Assembly (NCBI GenBank): GCA_023443985.1
Contig: JAEZSJ010000301.1
Span: 1 to 7,012 of the forward strand
Length of the DNA: 7,012 nt
From: Verrucomicrobiota bacterium
Lineage (GTDB): Bacteria > Verrucomicrobiota > Verrucomicrobiia > Opitutales > Opitutaceae
Reading direction: 5' to 3'
Below the pieces are notes generated by a model. That model did no database searches. It was not told the origin of the DNA and saw only the letters and a list, made by a program, of their open reading frames with translations. Position 1 is the stretch's first letter. The number at the start of each line of letters is the position of its first letter. Both the position numbers and the translations under genes were made by a program. Below are positions 1-5,543 of this stretch, in pieces.

Positions 1-158
1 CGTGGGAGTTCTTCGACCTGCTGCTCAACCAGGCCGGCGTGGTCTGCACGCCCGGCTCGGGCTTCGGCCGCTGCGGCCAGGGCTACGTGCGCTTCAGCGC
101 CTTCAACAGCCGCGCCAACGTCGAGGAGGCCCTCGCCCGCGTCGCGAAGCTGCTCTGA
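1..158 (+). CDS. dapL: LL-diaminopimelate aminotransferase, C-terminal fragment
   Basis: This is the 3' end of a gene whose start lies left of the window. The reading frame begins at base 3 and runs 51 codons to a TGA at 156-158. The visible residues begin WEFFDLLLNQ and continue with VVCTPGSGFG, GQGYVRFSAF and NSRANVEEAL. This is the characteristic end of the pyridoxal-phosphate-dependent LL-diaminopimelate aminotransferases: the TPGSGFG loop, then an R-F/L-T/S-A-F strand and a short terminal helix. DapL converts tetrahydrodipicolinate plus glutamate to LL-2,6-diaminopimelate in one cytoplasmic step, supplying lysine and peptidoglycan precursors. It occurs in Chlamydiae, Verrucomicrobia and some other phyla, which fits the rest of the window. 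The catalytic lysine is not in the visible part. Another class I/II aminotransferase is possible, but the tail matches DapL best. The gene converges on the protease gene, with a hairpin-rich spacer between them. Confidence 0.85.
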   Translation, partial: WEFFDLLLNQAGVVCTPGSGFGRCGQGYVRFSAFNSRANVEEALARVAKLL

Positions 159-174
159 GGCAGCGAGGGCGCAA

Positions 175-199
175 GCGGAGCTGCTCTCGCGTGCAGCTC
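175..199. repeat. Degenerate REP-like hairpin 1
   Basis: The arms are AGCTGCTC (179-186) and GTGCAGCT (191-198), with one mismatch and a TCGC loop. Read on plus, the leading tetranucleotide is GCGG (175-178), one change from GTGG. Read on minus, the loop is GCGA as in the other copies, but no GTGG is present. It starts only 16 bases after the dapL stop codon. It is probably a decayed or recombined copy, and its orientation is ambiguous. Confidence 0.6.
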
Positions 200-227
200 G
201 ATCAGGCGGCACCAGCGGATTCGGTTT

Positions 228-304
228 GTGGAGCTGTTCGCGAGAACAGCTCTGTCTCCGTCGCCCGGGCCATTGCGGAGCGCGGCCCTCGCGGGCAGCG
301 CCAC
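228..304. repeat. REPIN-like unit A (two opposed GTGG hairpins)
   Basis: The left hairpin (plus) has GTGG at 228-231, arms AGCTGTTC (232-239) and GAACAGCT (244-251), and a GCGA loop. The right hairpin (minus) has GTGG as CCAC at 301-304, arms 293-300 and 281-288 with one internal mismatch, and a GCGA loop on the minus strand. The 29-base spacer contains CTCCG and CCCGGGCCATTGC, both of which recur in unit B. The unit is 77 bp long. Confidence 0.8.
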
Positions 305-327
305 AACCGGAGAGCCCCACCCAGCAT

Positions 328-406
328 GTGGAGCTGCTCGCGAGAGCAGCTACTCCGGGCGATCCCGGCCAATGCAGCGGATCGCCGCTCTCTCGAGCGG
401 CGCCAC
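328..406. repeat. REPIN-like unit B (two opposed GTGG hairpins)
   Basis: The left hairpin (plus) has GTGG at 328-331, arms AGCTGCTC (332-339) and GAGCAGCT (344-351), and a GCGA loop. The right hairpin (minus) has CCAC at 403-406 and a perfect 8-bp stem, 383-390 with 395-402. Its loop reads GAGA on the minus strand, again of the GNRA type. The 31-base spacer carries CTCCG and CCCGGCCAATGC, matching unit A almost exactly 100 bases to the left. The unit is 79 bp long. Confidence 0.8.
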
Positions 407-443
407 AGCGCTCGGTCATTACATCTCGGAGCCAACCGAGTCT

Positions 444-468
444 GTGGAGCTGTCCGCGAGGGCAGCTC
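444..468 (+). repeat. Single REP-like hairpin 6
   Basis: GTGG at 444-447 is followed by arms AGCTGTCC (448-455) and GGGCAGCT (460-467) with a GCGA loop. One pair is T·G, which still pairs in RNA. It ends nine bases before the stop codon of the convergent protease gene and has no opposed partner, so it is a singlet or the left half of a unit that lost its other half. Confidence 0.75.
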
Positions 469-476
469 GCTTCCCC

Positions 477-1697
477 TCATCGCGTCACCCGCACGCGCAG
501 GAAGCGCCGCGCGCTGGTGGCGGTCGTCGCGCGGTCGCGGACGACGAGCCGTGAGACATTGCTGCCGAGATCCGTGGTCGAGGCCGTCTGTGTCGCCGCG
601 TCTCCGGAAGTCCAGGTGACGAGGTCATCCGATACCTCGACCACGAGCGCCACGTCGGTCGCGAGCGTGTTTTGCGTGAACGTGGCCGTGAGCGCGACAC
701 CATCGTCGTAGCTCGCCAGCGCGATCTGCGGCGCGGCGGATGCGGCGTCCGCCACCGCCGGATCGAGCCCGAAGACATACTCCTCGATGTTCGAGAACCC
801 GTCGCCGTCGAAGTCCGAGTCCGCCTCGGCGACCGTGCGCAACTTGGCGTAGCTCCAGATTTCATACAACGTGTCGAGCGAGCGCACGGCCTCGATCTGG
901 TCGCGGTAGCACGCGAGGTCCATCGCGTACGTCGCATTGCCGAAGAGCGCCGTGGCGTCGGGCTGCCCCTCGAAGCGGCTGATCGCGACCATGATGCCGG
1001 CGAGCCGCCACCCGTCGGAGGTCTTCACGAAGACGCCGCCGCCGGAGTCGTAGAGCGCCGCCTGCGCCTCGTCGGCGTCCGCGCCGGGGCCGGCGGTGAA
1101 CGTGGTCACCAGCCACTCGCAGACGCCGTAGCCGGTGCCGCCGGTGGTTCTGTCGGCGAGGAGGTTGGTGCCCCAGTTCTTCGCGGCCGCACCCCACGCA
1201 TAGCCGGCGTAGGCGGGCGCCTCGCCCTGCGGTGGGGCGCCCCAGTCGGCCGTGAACCGCACGGCGGCGCCGCGCGTCCGTCCCCGGCCGATCATCGTAA
1301 CCGGATCTCCGATATTCTGACTGGCCGCGACCAGTGTGATCTCCGGCAACCCGGGATCGGCCGCCAGGCGGAACAGCGCGAGGTCGGTCACGCCGGCGTC
1401 GTCGGGCGTGCGTAACCGGATCGCGGATCCAGCCTGCACCGCGTAGCTCGTGCCGCCGATCGTCACCGCGCCCGCGCCGACGTGGCCCGCGGTGAGCACC
1501 CACCGGTTGCCGAGATAGACGCCGGAGCAGCCGTTTGGTGAAACGATGTTCGCCCAGCCCGGATCGTCGGGCGGCGCGGCGGCGTGGATCGCGGTCGTGC
1601 CGCCGAGGATCAGCGCCTGCGCCTCCGCCGCCAGCGCGCCGAGCAACAGCATTGCCGTGGCACGCCCAAGGGCGAAGGAACGGGTGGGACGCAGCAT
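477..1697 (-). CDS. Secreted trypsin-like serine protease with EF-hand loop and C-terminal extension
   Basis: The protein has 406 residues. An Arg-containing n-region and a hydrophobic stretch (about 15-24, AMLLLGALAA) end in an AQA site near residue 28, so it should be exported. A chymotrypsin-fold S1 domain follows, with the full triad: His72 in WVLTAGHV, Asp105 in TDLALFRL and Ser218 in YDSGGG. The Cys that usually follows the catalytic His is Val73, so the standard Cys42-Cys58 disulfide cannot form; the remaining cysteines are 57, 193 and 263. Residues 295-306 (DFDGDGFSNIEE) fit a canonical EF-hand loop, with acidic positions 1, 3, 5 and 12. They are followed by EYVFGLDP and a C-terminal module containing VEVSDDLVTWTSG, a combination common in verrucomicrobial exoproteins. 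The ATG at 1697 is preferred; an ATG at 1652 would also leave a signal peptide. The substrate is unknown. The gene lies downstream of the lipid-transport operon on the same strand, 134 bp away, so it may have its own promoter. Confidence 0.85.
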   Translation of the reverse strand: MLRPTRSFALGRATAMLLLGALAAEAQALILGGTTAIHAAAPPDDPGWANIVSPNGCSGVYLGNRWVLTAGHVGAGAVTIGGTSYAVQAGSAIRLRTPDDAGVTDLALFRLAADPGLPEITLVAASQNIGDPVTMIGRGRTRGAAVRFTADWGAPPQGEAPAYAGYAWGAAAKNWGTNLLADRTTGGTGYGVCEWLVTTFTAGPGADADEAQAALYDSGGGVFVKTSDGWRLAGIMVAISRFEGQPDATALFGNATYAMDLACYRDQIEAVRSLDTLYEIWSYAKLRTVAEADSDFDGDGFSNIEEYVFGLDPAVADAASAAPQIALASYDDGVALTATFTQNTLATDVALVVEVSDDLVTWTSGDAATQTASTTDLGSNVSRLVVRDRATTATSARRFLRVRVTR

Positions 1698-1738
1698 CGA
1701 GCACCGGCAGCTGACACTGTGGGCGGTCCGCACGCAAC

Positions 1739-1772
1739 GGGAAGATTCCCTCCGGGCGGAAACTTCCGCCCG
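1739..1772. promoter_or_regulatory. Two adjacent palindromes upstream of the protease gene
   Basis: The 134-bp gap between the lipoprotein stop and the protease start (1698-1831) holds two neighbouring inverted repeats. GGGAA-GA-TTCCC spans 1739-1750. CGGGCGGAA-AC-TTCCGCCCG spans 1753-1772 and is a perfect 9-bp repeat. Both share the core GGAA-N2-TTCC, with centres 18 bp apart. They could form hairpins in RNA or serve as a double operator for the protease gene. Neither is followed by a T-run, so a standard terminator is unlikely. No convincing -35/-10 pair was found. Confidence 0.4.
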
Positions 1773-1831
1773 CGGAGCCGCCCGTGAGGGCACCAGCCCC
1801 ACGGGGATCCTCGAGGTCCGCGAGGCGCGAA

Positions 1832-2482
1832 CTACTCGGGCAAGGCCGCTGCGACCTCGCGACCGAGCGCCGCCACCGCCTCGCCGAGGCGCGAGGTGAG
1901 CGCACCGTAGTCGCCGCTGTCCCACGTTCCGGCCGGCCCTGCAAAGACGCCGGAGGCGAGCACCGCCGCATCCGCGGCGGCGGAAGTCGAGCGCAGTTCC
2001 CAGGCCGCGGTGAAACGCGCCTGCCCGCCGGCGCCCTCGGTCACGCCCTCGCAGGCGAGCACGTGGACGGCGAGTTCGTACGCGGGCAGCGGCATCTGGG
2101 GCGCCGGATACACGATCACCGAGCGCACGCCCGGCTGGGCCTGCAGGGTCTCCCGCAGGACGCGCGCGATGCCGAGGTCGAGCGGCTCGCCCCACCGGGC
2201 GTCCGCCGCGGCGCGCATCTCGGTGCCGCCGGGGCGCAGGATCACCGCGGGGGTGCGCAGGTAGGCCGGCAGTTCGATTCGGCGGATACCGATGCTCGCG
2301 GCCCGGCGGACCTCCGGCCCGGGCTCGTGCGCCGCCGCGGCGGCCGGAGCGGACAGGAGATAGAAACGGGTGAGGTCGGGCTTCGCCTTGAACAACGAGG
2401 TGCAACCCGTGACGCACAAGGCGAGCGCGAGGCCGGAGAGCAGGGCGAGACGGGGTGGACGGGGAACGAAGGAGGTGTGCAT
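1832..2482 (-). CDS. ABC-type transport auxiliary lipoprotein (PqiC-like)
   Basis: The 216-residue protein begins with a lipoprotein signal peptide: a short basic n-region, a hydrophobic core (about 12-22) and the lipobox CVTGC with Cys27 as the lipidated residue. The mature part opens with the FYLLSAP motif typical of the PqiC/YmbA family (ABC_trans_aux, formerly DUF330), followed by an IGIRRIELPAYLRTPAVI strand region. Relatives are outer-membrane lipoproteins that work with MCE proteins. The gene is last in the operon, just after mlaD, as expected for a partner that tethers the MCE assembly to the outer membrane. The ATG at 2482 lies 5 bp past the mlaD stop. A TTG at 2491 in the same frame would overlap that stop as TTGA and add three residues. 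Neither has a clear Shine-Dalgarno, and the ATG was chosen. The stop is TAG (1832-1834). Confidence 0.82.
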   Translation of the reverse strand: MHTSFVPRPPRLALLSGLALALCVTGCTSLFKAKPDLTRFYLLSAPAAAAAHEPGPEVRRAASIGIRRIELPAYLRTPAVILRPGGTEMRAAADARWGEPLDLGIARVLRETLQAQPGVRSVIVYPAPQMPLPAYELAVHVLACEGVTEGAGGQARFTAAWELRSTSAAADAAVLASGVFAGPAGTWDSGDYGALTSRLGEAVAALGREVAAALPE

Positions 2483-2487
2483 GGCGA

Positions 2488-3504
2488 TCAAGGGCGCTGG
2501 GCGGGCGTGGCCGCTGGGCGGCCGGAGAGCAGGGCTTGCGGATTCCGCTCGAGGAAATCGACGAGTCGCTGCATGGCCTCGGCGGCGTCGCCGACCCTCT
2601 GCAACGTGCGCACGGCCTCGTCGCCGAGGCCGGTCTGCGGCCCGACGAGCGTGCGGACCGAGACGGCGGCGCGGTTGAGCTGGGCCATGGCCGCGCGCGC
2701 CTCGGCGAGCGTGCGCTGGAGCTCCTCGCCGGCCGGCACGACCTGCTGATCGAAATGGCCGATCAGCGTGGTGAGCTCGCCGAGCGTGCGGTTCACGTTC
2801 GCGAAGGCCTCGCCGATCTTCGGGTCGCTCGCGAGCACGCGCACCGCCGCCGCGGCGGACTTCACCTCGTCCACGGCGGGCTGGAGCTGGAGGCCGTCGA
2901 TCTTCGTGCGGGCGGAGACCAGCAGCGCCTTCAGGTCGGTCGAGATGCCCGCGTAGTCGACCTGCCGCAGCTTGCCGAGCAGGTCGGAGACGCTGGCGGT
3001 GAACTCCGCGATCGCCGAGGGCACCGCGGGCACGACGGGGATGTTCGCCTGCGGCAGGTTTCCAGGAACCGGATACTTCTGTTCCTCGTCGAAGCCGAGC
3101 TCCACGTAGAGCATGCCGGTCGCCAGGCCCATCACCGCGAGCTCGGCGCGCATGCCGTCCTTCACGAGGCGCTCGATGCGCCCGGGCTCAGAGAAGTCGA
3201 TGCGCTCGCCGTCGGGCGCAACGAGCACGTTGCGGGAGACCTCGCACACGACCTCGACGACCGAGTCGTGCTTGGCGGCGTCGAACCGCACGCTCACATC
3301 CGCCACCCGGCCGACGCGCACGCCGCGCACCTTCACCGGGGCGCCGGGGTCGAGCCCGTGCACCGATTCGTCGAAGAAGACGGCGAAGCGCTGCGGCTTG
3401 GTGAAGAGCGACGCGCCGCCGAACGCGAGAAGCGCGACCAGCAGCAGGGCGCCGCCGCCGAGGACAAAGACACCGATGAGCGTAGGACTGAGTTGGTTTT
3501 TCAC
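2488..3504 (-). CDS. mlaD: MCE-domain lipid-transport protein (MlaD family)
   Basis: The 338-residue protein has a single N-terminal membrane anchor (about 9-28, rich in Leu, Val and Gly) and should project into the periplasm. One MCE domain follows at about 38-139. It shows GLDPGAPVKVRGVRVGRV (50-67) and the second conserved stretch, DGMRAELAVMGLATGMLYVEL (116-136). Residues from about 155 to 320 look mainly helical and amphipathic, with many Ala, Glu, Leu and Val residues. This tail is much longer than in the 180-residue E. coli MlaD. MCE proteins form hexameric rings with a central lipid channel, attached to the MlaE/MlaF ABC core. The long tail may extend the channel toward the outer membrane. 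The start is GTG at 3504, overlapping the mlaF stop codon by 4 bp; the next start downstream in frame would remove the membrane anchor. Confidence 0.88.
   Translation of the reverse strand: MKNQLSPTLIGVFVLGGGALLLVALLAFGGASLFTKPQRFAVFFDESVHGLDPGAPVKVRGVRVGRVADVSVRFDAAKHDSVVEVVCEVSRNVLVAPDGERIDFSEPGRIERLVKDGMRAELAVMGLATGMLYVELGFDEEQKYPVPGNLPQANIPVVPAVPSAIAEFTASVSDLLGKLRQVDYAGISTDLKALLVSARTKIDGLQLQPAVDEVKSAAAAVRVLASDPKIGEAFANVNRTLGELTTLIGHFDQQVVPAGEELQRTLAEARAAMAQLNRAAVSVRTLVGPQTGLGDEAVRTLQRVGDAAEAMQRLVDFLERNPQALLSGRPAATPAQRP
3501..3504 (-). promoter_or_regulatory. GTGA stop/start overlap coupling mlaF to mlaD
   Basis: On the minus strand the four bases GTGA contain the GTG start of mlaD (3504-3502) and the TGA stop of mlaF (3503-3501). 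The bases upstream are C-rich and lack a ribosome binding site. Translation of mlaD by terminating or re-initiating ribosomes is therefore the likely mode, which would keep the ATPase and MCE subunits in proportion. Confidence 0.75.
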
Positions 3505-4277
3505 GGGCGGGAGGCGGAGGTGACATCCTCGGGCGCGAGGAACTCGCGCACGCGCGGGTCCGTGGACTCGGCGAGCAGGCGGCGCGGCGCGCCCTCGGCG
3601 AGGATGCCCTGCACATCGCGGTGCAGGAGGATCGCGCGGTCGGCGATGCCGAGGATGCTCGGCAGCTCGTGCGAGACGATGACCATGGTGGTGTGGAGGT
3701 TGTCGCGAATCTCGAGGATGAGGCGGTCGAGCGCGCGGGAGGTGATCGGGTCGAGGCCGGCGGCGGGCTCGTCGAAGAAGAGCACGGGCGGATCGAGCGC
3801 GAGCGCGCGCGCGATGGCGGCGCGTTTGCGCATGCCGCCGCTCACCTCCGAGGGGAATCGGTCCTCGCTGCCCGACAGGCCGACCTGCGCGAGTTTCCAG
3901 CGCACGATCTCGCGGCGGTCGGCGGCGGCGAGTGTCGTGTGTTCCTGGAGCGGCAGCGCGACGTTCTCCGCGAGCGTCATCGAGCTCCAGAGCGCGCCGT
4001 ACTGGTAGGAGACGCCGAAGCGTTTCTGCATCTCGCGGCGCGCGGCGGGGGCGGCGTCGAGAAAACTGCGGCCGAAATAGCTGATCGTGCCCGCGGCGAC
4101 CGGCAGCAGGCCGATGAGGTGCTTGAGCAACGTGCTCTTGCCGCAACCGCTGCCGCCCACGACGAAGAACAGCTCGCCGCGCCGCACCGAGAACGTCACC
4201 TCGCGCAGGATCACGCGGTCCCCCTGGCGGCATTCGAGGCCGCGGACGTCGATGGCGTTTTCGGCGGAGGTATCCAT
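3501..4277 (-). CDS. mlaF: ABC transporter ATP-binding protein (MlaF family)
   Basis: The 258-residue cytoplasmic ATPase carries all standard ABC motifs in order. These are Walker A GGSGCGKST (41-49), a Q-loop at Gln92 in SYQYGALWSSMTLAENVALPL, the signature VSGGMRKRAAIARAL (145-159), Walker B VLFFDEP (165-171) with the AAGLDP D-loop, and the switch His203 in IVSHEL. The GALWSSMTLAENV segment after the Q-loop and the SGGM signature place it in the MlaF/Ttg2A lipid-transport group rather than among peptide or metal importers. It should power lipid movement through the MlaE dimer. It starts 11 bp after the mlaE stop at ATG 4277 and overlaps mlaD by 4 bp. The C-terminus ends DPRVREFLAPED plus eight residues and lacks the extra GP-containing segment seen in some MlaF proteins. 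Confidence 0.92.
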   Translation of the reverse strand: MDTSAENAIDVRGLECRQGDRVILREVTFSVRRGELFFVVGGSGCGKSTLLKHLIGLLPVAAGTISYFGRSFLDAAPAARREMQKRFGVSYQYGALWSSMTLAENVALPLQEHTTLAAADRREIVRWKLAQVGLSGSEDRFPSEVSGGMRKRAAIARALALDPPVLFFDEPAAGLDPITSRALDRLILEIRDNLHTTMVIVSHELPSILGIADRAILLHRDVQGILAEGAPRRLLAESTDPRVREFLAPEDVTSASRP

Positions 4278-4288
4278 GCGGGCGCGGG

Positions 4289-5404
4289 TCAGATGCCGAG
4301 GATGTTGAAGAGGACCGCGAAGATCGCGTCGGCCACGATGATGCAGAGGATGGCGGTGACTACCGCCGAGGTCGCGGCCTTGCCGACTCCGGCCGCGCTG
4401 CGATCGGCCTGCAGTCCGCGGAGGCAGCCGGCGAACCCGATGAGCCCGCCAAACACGACACTCTTGATCAGGCCGCTCGCGAGGTCGGAGAGGTCGAGCA
4501 CGCCCTTGGTCTCGATCCAGTAGGTGATCGGCGGCAGGTCGAGCACGCCCCAGGCGATGACGAGGCCGCCAAGGATGCCGAGGGCGTTCGCGTACAGCGC
4601 CAGCAGCGGCATCATGAGCTGCAGCGCGATGAGCCGCGGAAGCACGAGGAATTGCACCGGGCTGAGTCCGAGCGTCTCCAGTGCGTCGATCTCCTCGTTG
4701 GCCTTCATGTTGCCAAGCTCCGCGGCAAACGCCGCGCCGGTCCGCCCGGCGAGCACCACCGCCGCCATCATCGGCCCCATCTCGCGCACCACGCCGATGC
4801 CGATCAGGTCGGCCACGTAGATGTCGGCGCCGAACTGCCGGAGCAGCACCGCCGACTGGTAGGCGAGGATCACGCCGACGAGAAAACTGATCAGCCCCAC
4901 GATCGGCAGGCCGTAGGCGCCGCAGAGCTGCATCTGCGTGAAGCAGTCGCCCCAGCGGAAATGCCGCGGGCGCCGCAGGAACTGCCCGAACGCGATCGTG
5001 CAGTTCCCCATGAAGCGCGCGTAGTCGAGCGTGTCGTCGACCACCAGGCGCGTCGTCAGCCCGAGGTGCTCGAGCCAGGGCCAGCGGCGTTTCTCCTCCC
5101 GCGCCGGCACCGGGCCGGTCTCGATCAACGAGGCCGGGATGCCCGGCGGCAGACCCGCGGCGGTGAGCGTCCAGCCCCGGCGTTCGCACGTGCGGCGGAC
5201 CTTGGACAGGAACAGCACCAGCGCGGCATCCCACCGTTCGAGCTCCCCGATCCGCACCTCCACCCGGCGGTAGCTCGCGTCCGGACCGGGCTGCCACTGC
5301 ACCCGCTGCGCGGCGAGGCTCCACCGTCCGCCGACGTGGAGCCGGCACACCTCGGGTTGCTCCTCGATCCGCAGGTTCGCGGCGGTGACGGGGTCGTTCG
5401 ACAT
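4289..5404 (-). CDS. mlaE: MlaE-family lipid ABC permease with fused N-terminal STAS domain
   Basis: The 371-residue protein is a two-domain fusion. Residues 1 to about 95 resemble a STAS domain, with RVEVRIGELERWDAALVLFLSKV followed by the RRTCERRGWTL strand, doing the job of a separate MlaB. The site that is usually Ser or Thr after the conserved Asp is Ala60 (WDAAL). A charged linker (about 97-108) leads to the MlaE permease domain. Hydrophobic segments lie near 164-184, 205-222, 253-288, 311-328 and 344-368. The family's cytoplasmic coupling region is at 219-246 (AGRTGAAFAAELGN, then MKANEEIDALETLG). It should form the inner-membrane dimer driven by MlaF and topped by the MCE hexamer. It is the first gene of the operon, divergent from the HAD gene. 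The ATG at 5404 gives the natural STAS start; upstream in-frame codons lead only into the intergenic region. Confidence 0.9.
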   Translation of the reverse strand: MSNDPVTAANLRIEEQPEVCRLHVGGRWSLAAQRVQWQPGPDASYRRVEVRIGELERWDAALVLFLSKVRRTCERRGWTLTAAGLPPGIPASLIETGPVPAREEKRRWPWLEHLGLTTRLVVDDTLDYARFMGNCTIAFGQFLRRPRHFRWGDCFTQMQLCGAYGLPIVGLISFLVGVILAYQSAVLLRQFGADIYVADLIGIGVVREMGPMMAAVVLAGRTGAAFAAELGNMKANEEIDALETLGLSPVQFLVLPRLIALQLMMPLLALYANALGILGGLVIAWGVLDLPPITYWIETKGVLDLSDLASGLIKSVVFGGLIGFAGCLRGLQADRSAAGVGKAATSAVVTAILCIIVADAIFAVLFNILGI

Positions 5405-5543
5405 GGCGCGCGGCCCCCAACCTGCGCACGCCCTTCGCCGGTTGCGAACCAAAACCCCGCGACACCGCCCCCGGGGACTTCCCCGATGCTCCCGCGCGCT
5501 TCGCCATTGCCCGCCCGGGCGCGATCGCGCGAACTTCCACGCG
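5405..5543. promoter_or_regulatory. Divergent intergenic region (mla operon / HAD phosphatase)
   Basis: This 139-bp gap must hold the promoters of both divergent transcripts. Possible sites include the small inverted repeat GGTT-GCG-AACC (5440-5450), the hairpin CGGGG-ACTT-CCCCG (5472-5485) and the palindrome GCGATCGC (5521-5528). TTGCGA at 5442-5447 resembles a -35 box, but no matching -10 was seen at a proper distance on either strand. No purine-rich ribosome binding site is visible before the HAD ATG. Before the mlaE ATG there is only a GGGGG run nine bases upstream. Confidence 0.35.

Larger units (their letters stand above)
175..468. repeat. Cluster of REP-like hairpins (REPIN-type) between convergent genes
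   Basis: The spacer between dapL and the protease gene holds six related hairpins, at 175-199, 228-252, 281-304, 328-352, 383-406 and 444-468. Five follow one plan: the tetranucleotide GTGG, an 8-base arm, a four-base loop (GCGA or GAGA) and the complementary 8-base arm. Copies at 228, 328 and 444 read on the plus strand; those at 281-304 and 383-406 read on the minus strand. The order is therefore plus-minus, plus-minus, plus. A GTGG or GTAG tetranucleotide next to a short palindrome is the known signature of bacterial REP elements, which RAYT (REP-associated tyrosine) transposases mobilise; pairs in opposite orientation are called REPINs. No RAYT gene lies in the window, so calling this a mobile non-autonomous element is an inference. 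None of the hairpins has a T-tract, so they do not look like standard terminators. Confidence 0.8.

Noticed and set aside
175..468. Hairpin cluster as a CRISPR array or as ordinary terminators
   Set aside because: The units alternate in orientation, the copies differ, the spacers are related rather than unique, and no cas gene is near. No hairpin is followed by a T-run.
226..711. Short plus- and minus-strand frames in the dapL-protease spacer, containing repeated WSCSREQL-like peptides
   Set aside because: The repeated peptides are translations of the DNA hairpin repeats, and the frames run into the antisense of the protease gene.
1698..2417. N-terminal extension of the protease frame across the lipoprotein gene
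   Set aside because: The extension is Arg/Gly/Ala-rich without motifs, overlaps the well-supported lipoprotein gene in another frame, and would bury the signal peptide in the middle of the protein.
2455..4008. 517-codon plus-strand frame opposite mlaD and mlaF
   Set aside because: It is a shadow frame: antisense to mlaD and mlaF, whose motifs are complete, and composed mainly of Arg, Glu, Ala and Gly without recognisable domains.
5385..5543. Longer N-terminus for the HAD protein starting at 5385
   Set aside because: The extra 53 residues are Arg/Pro-rich, would overlap the start of mlaE, and would push motif I far from the N-terminus, unlike other HAD-IA proteins.
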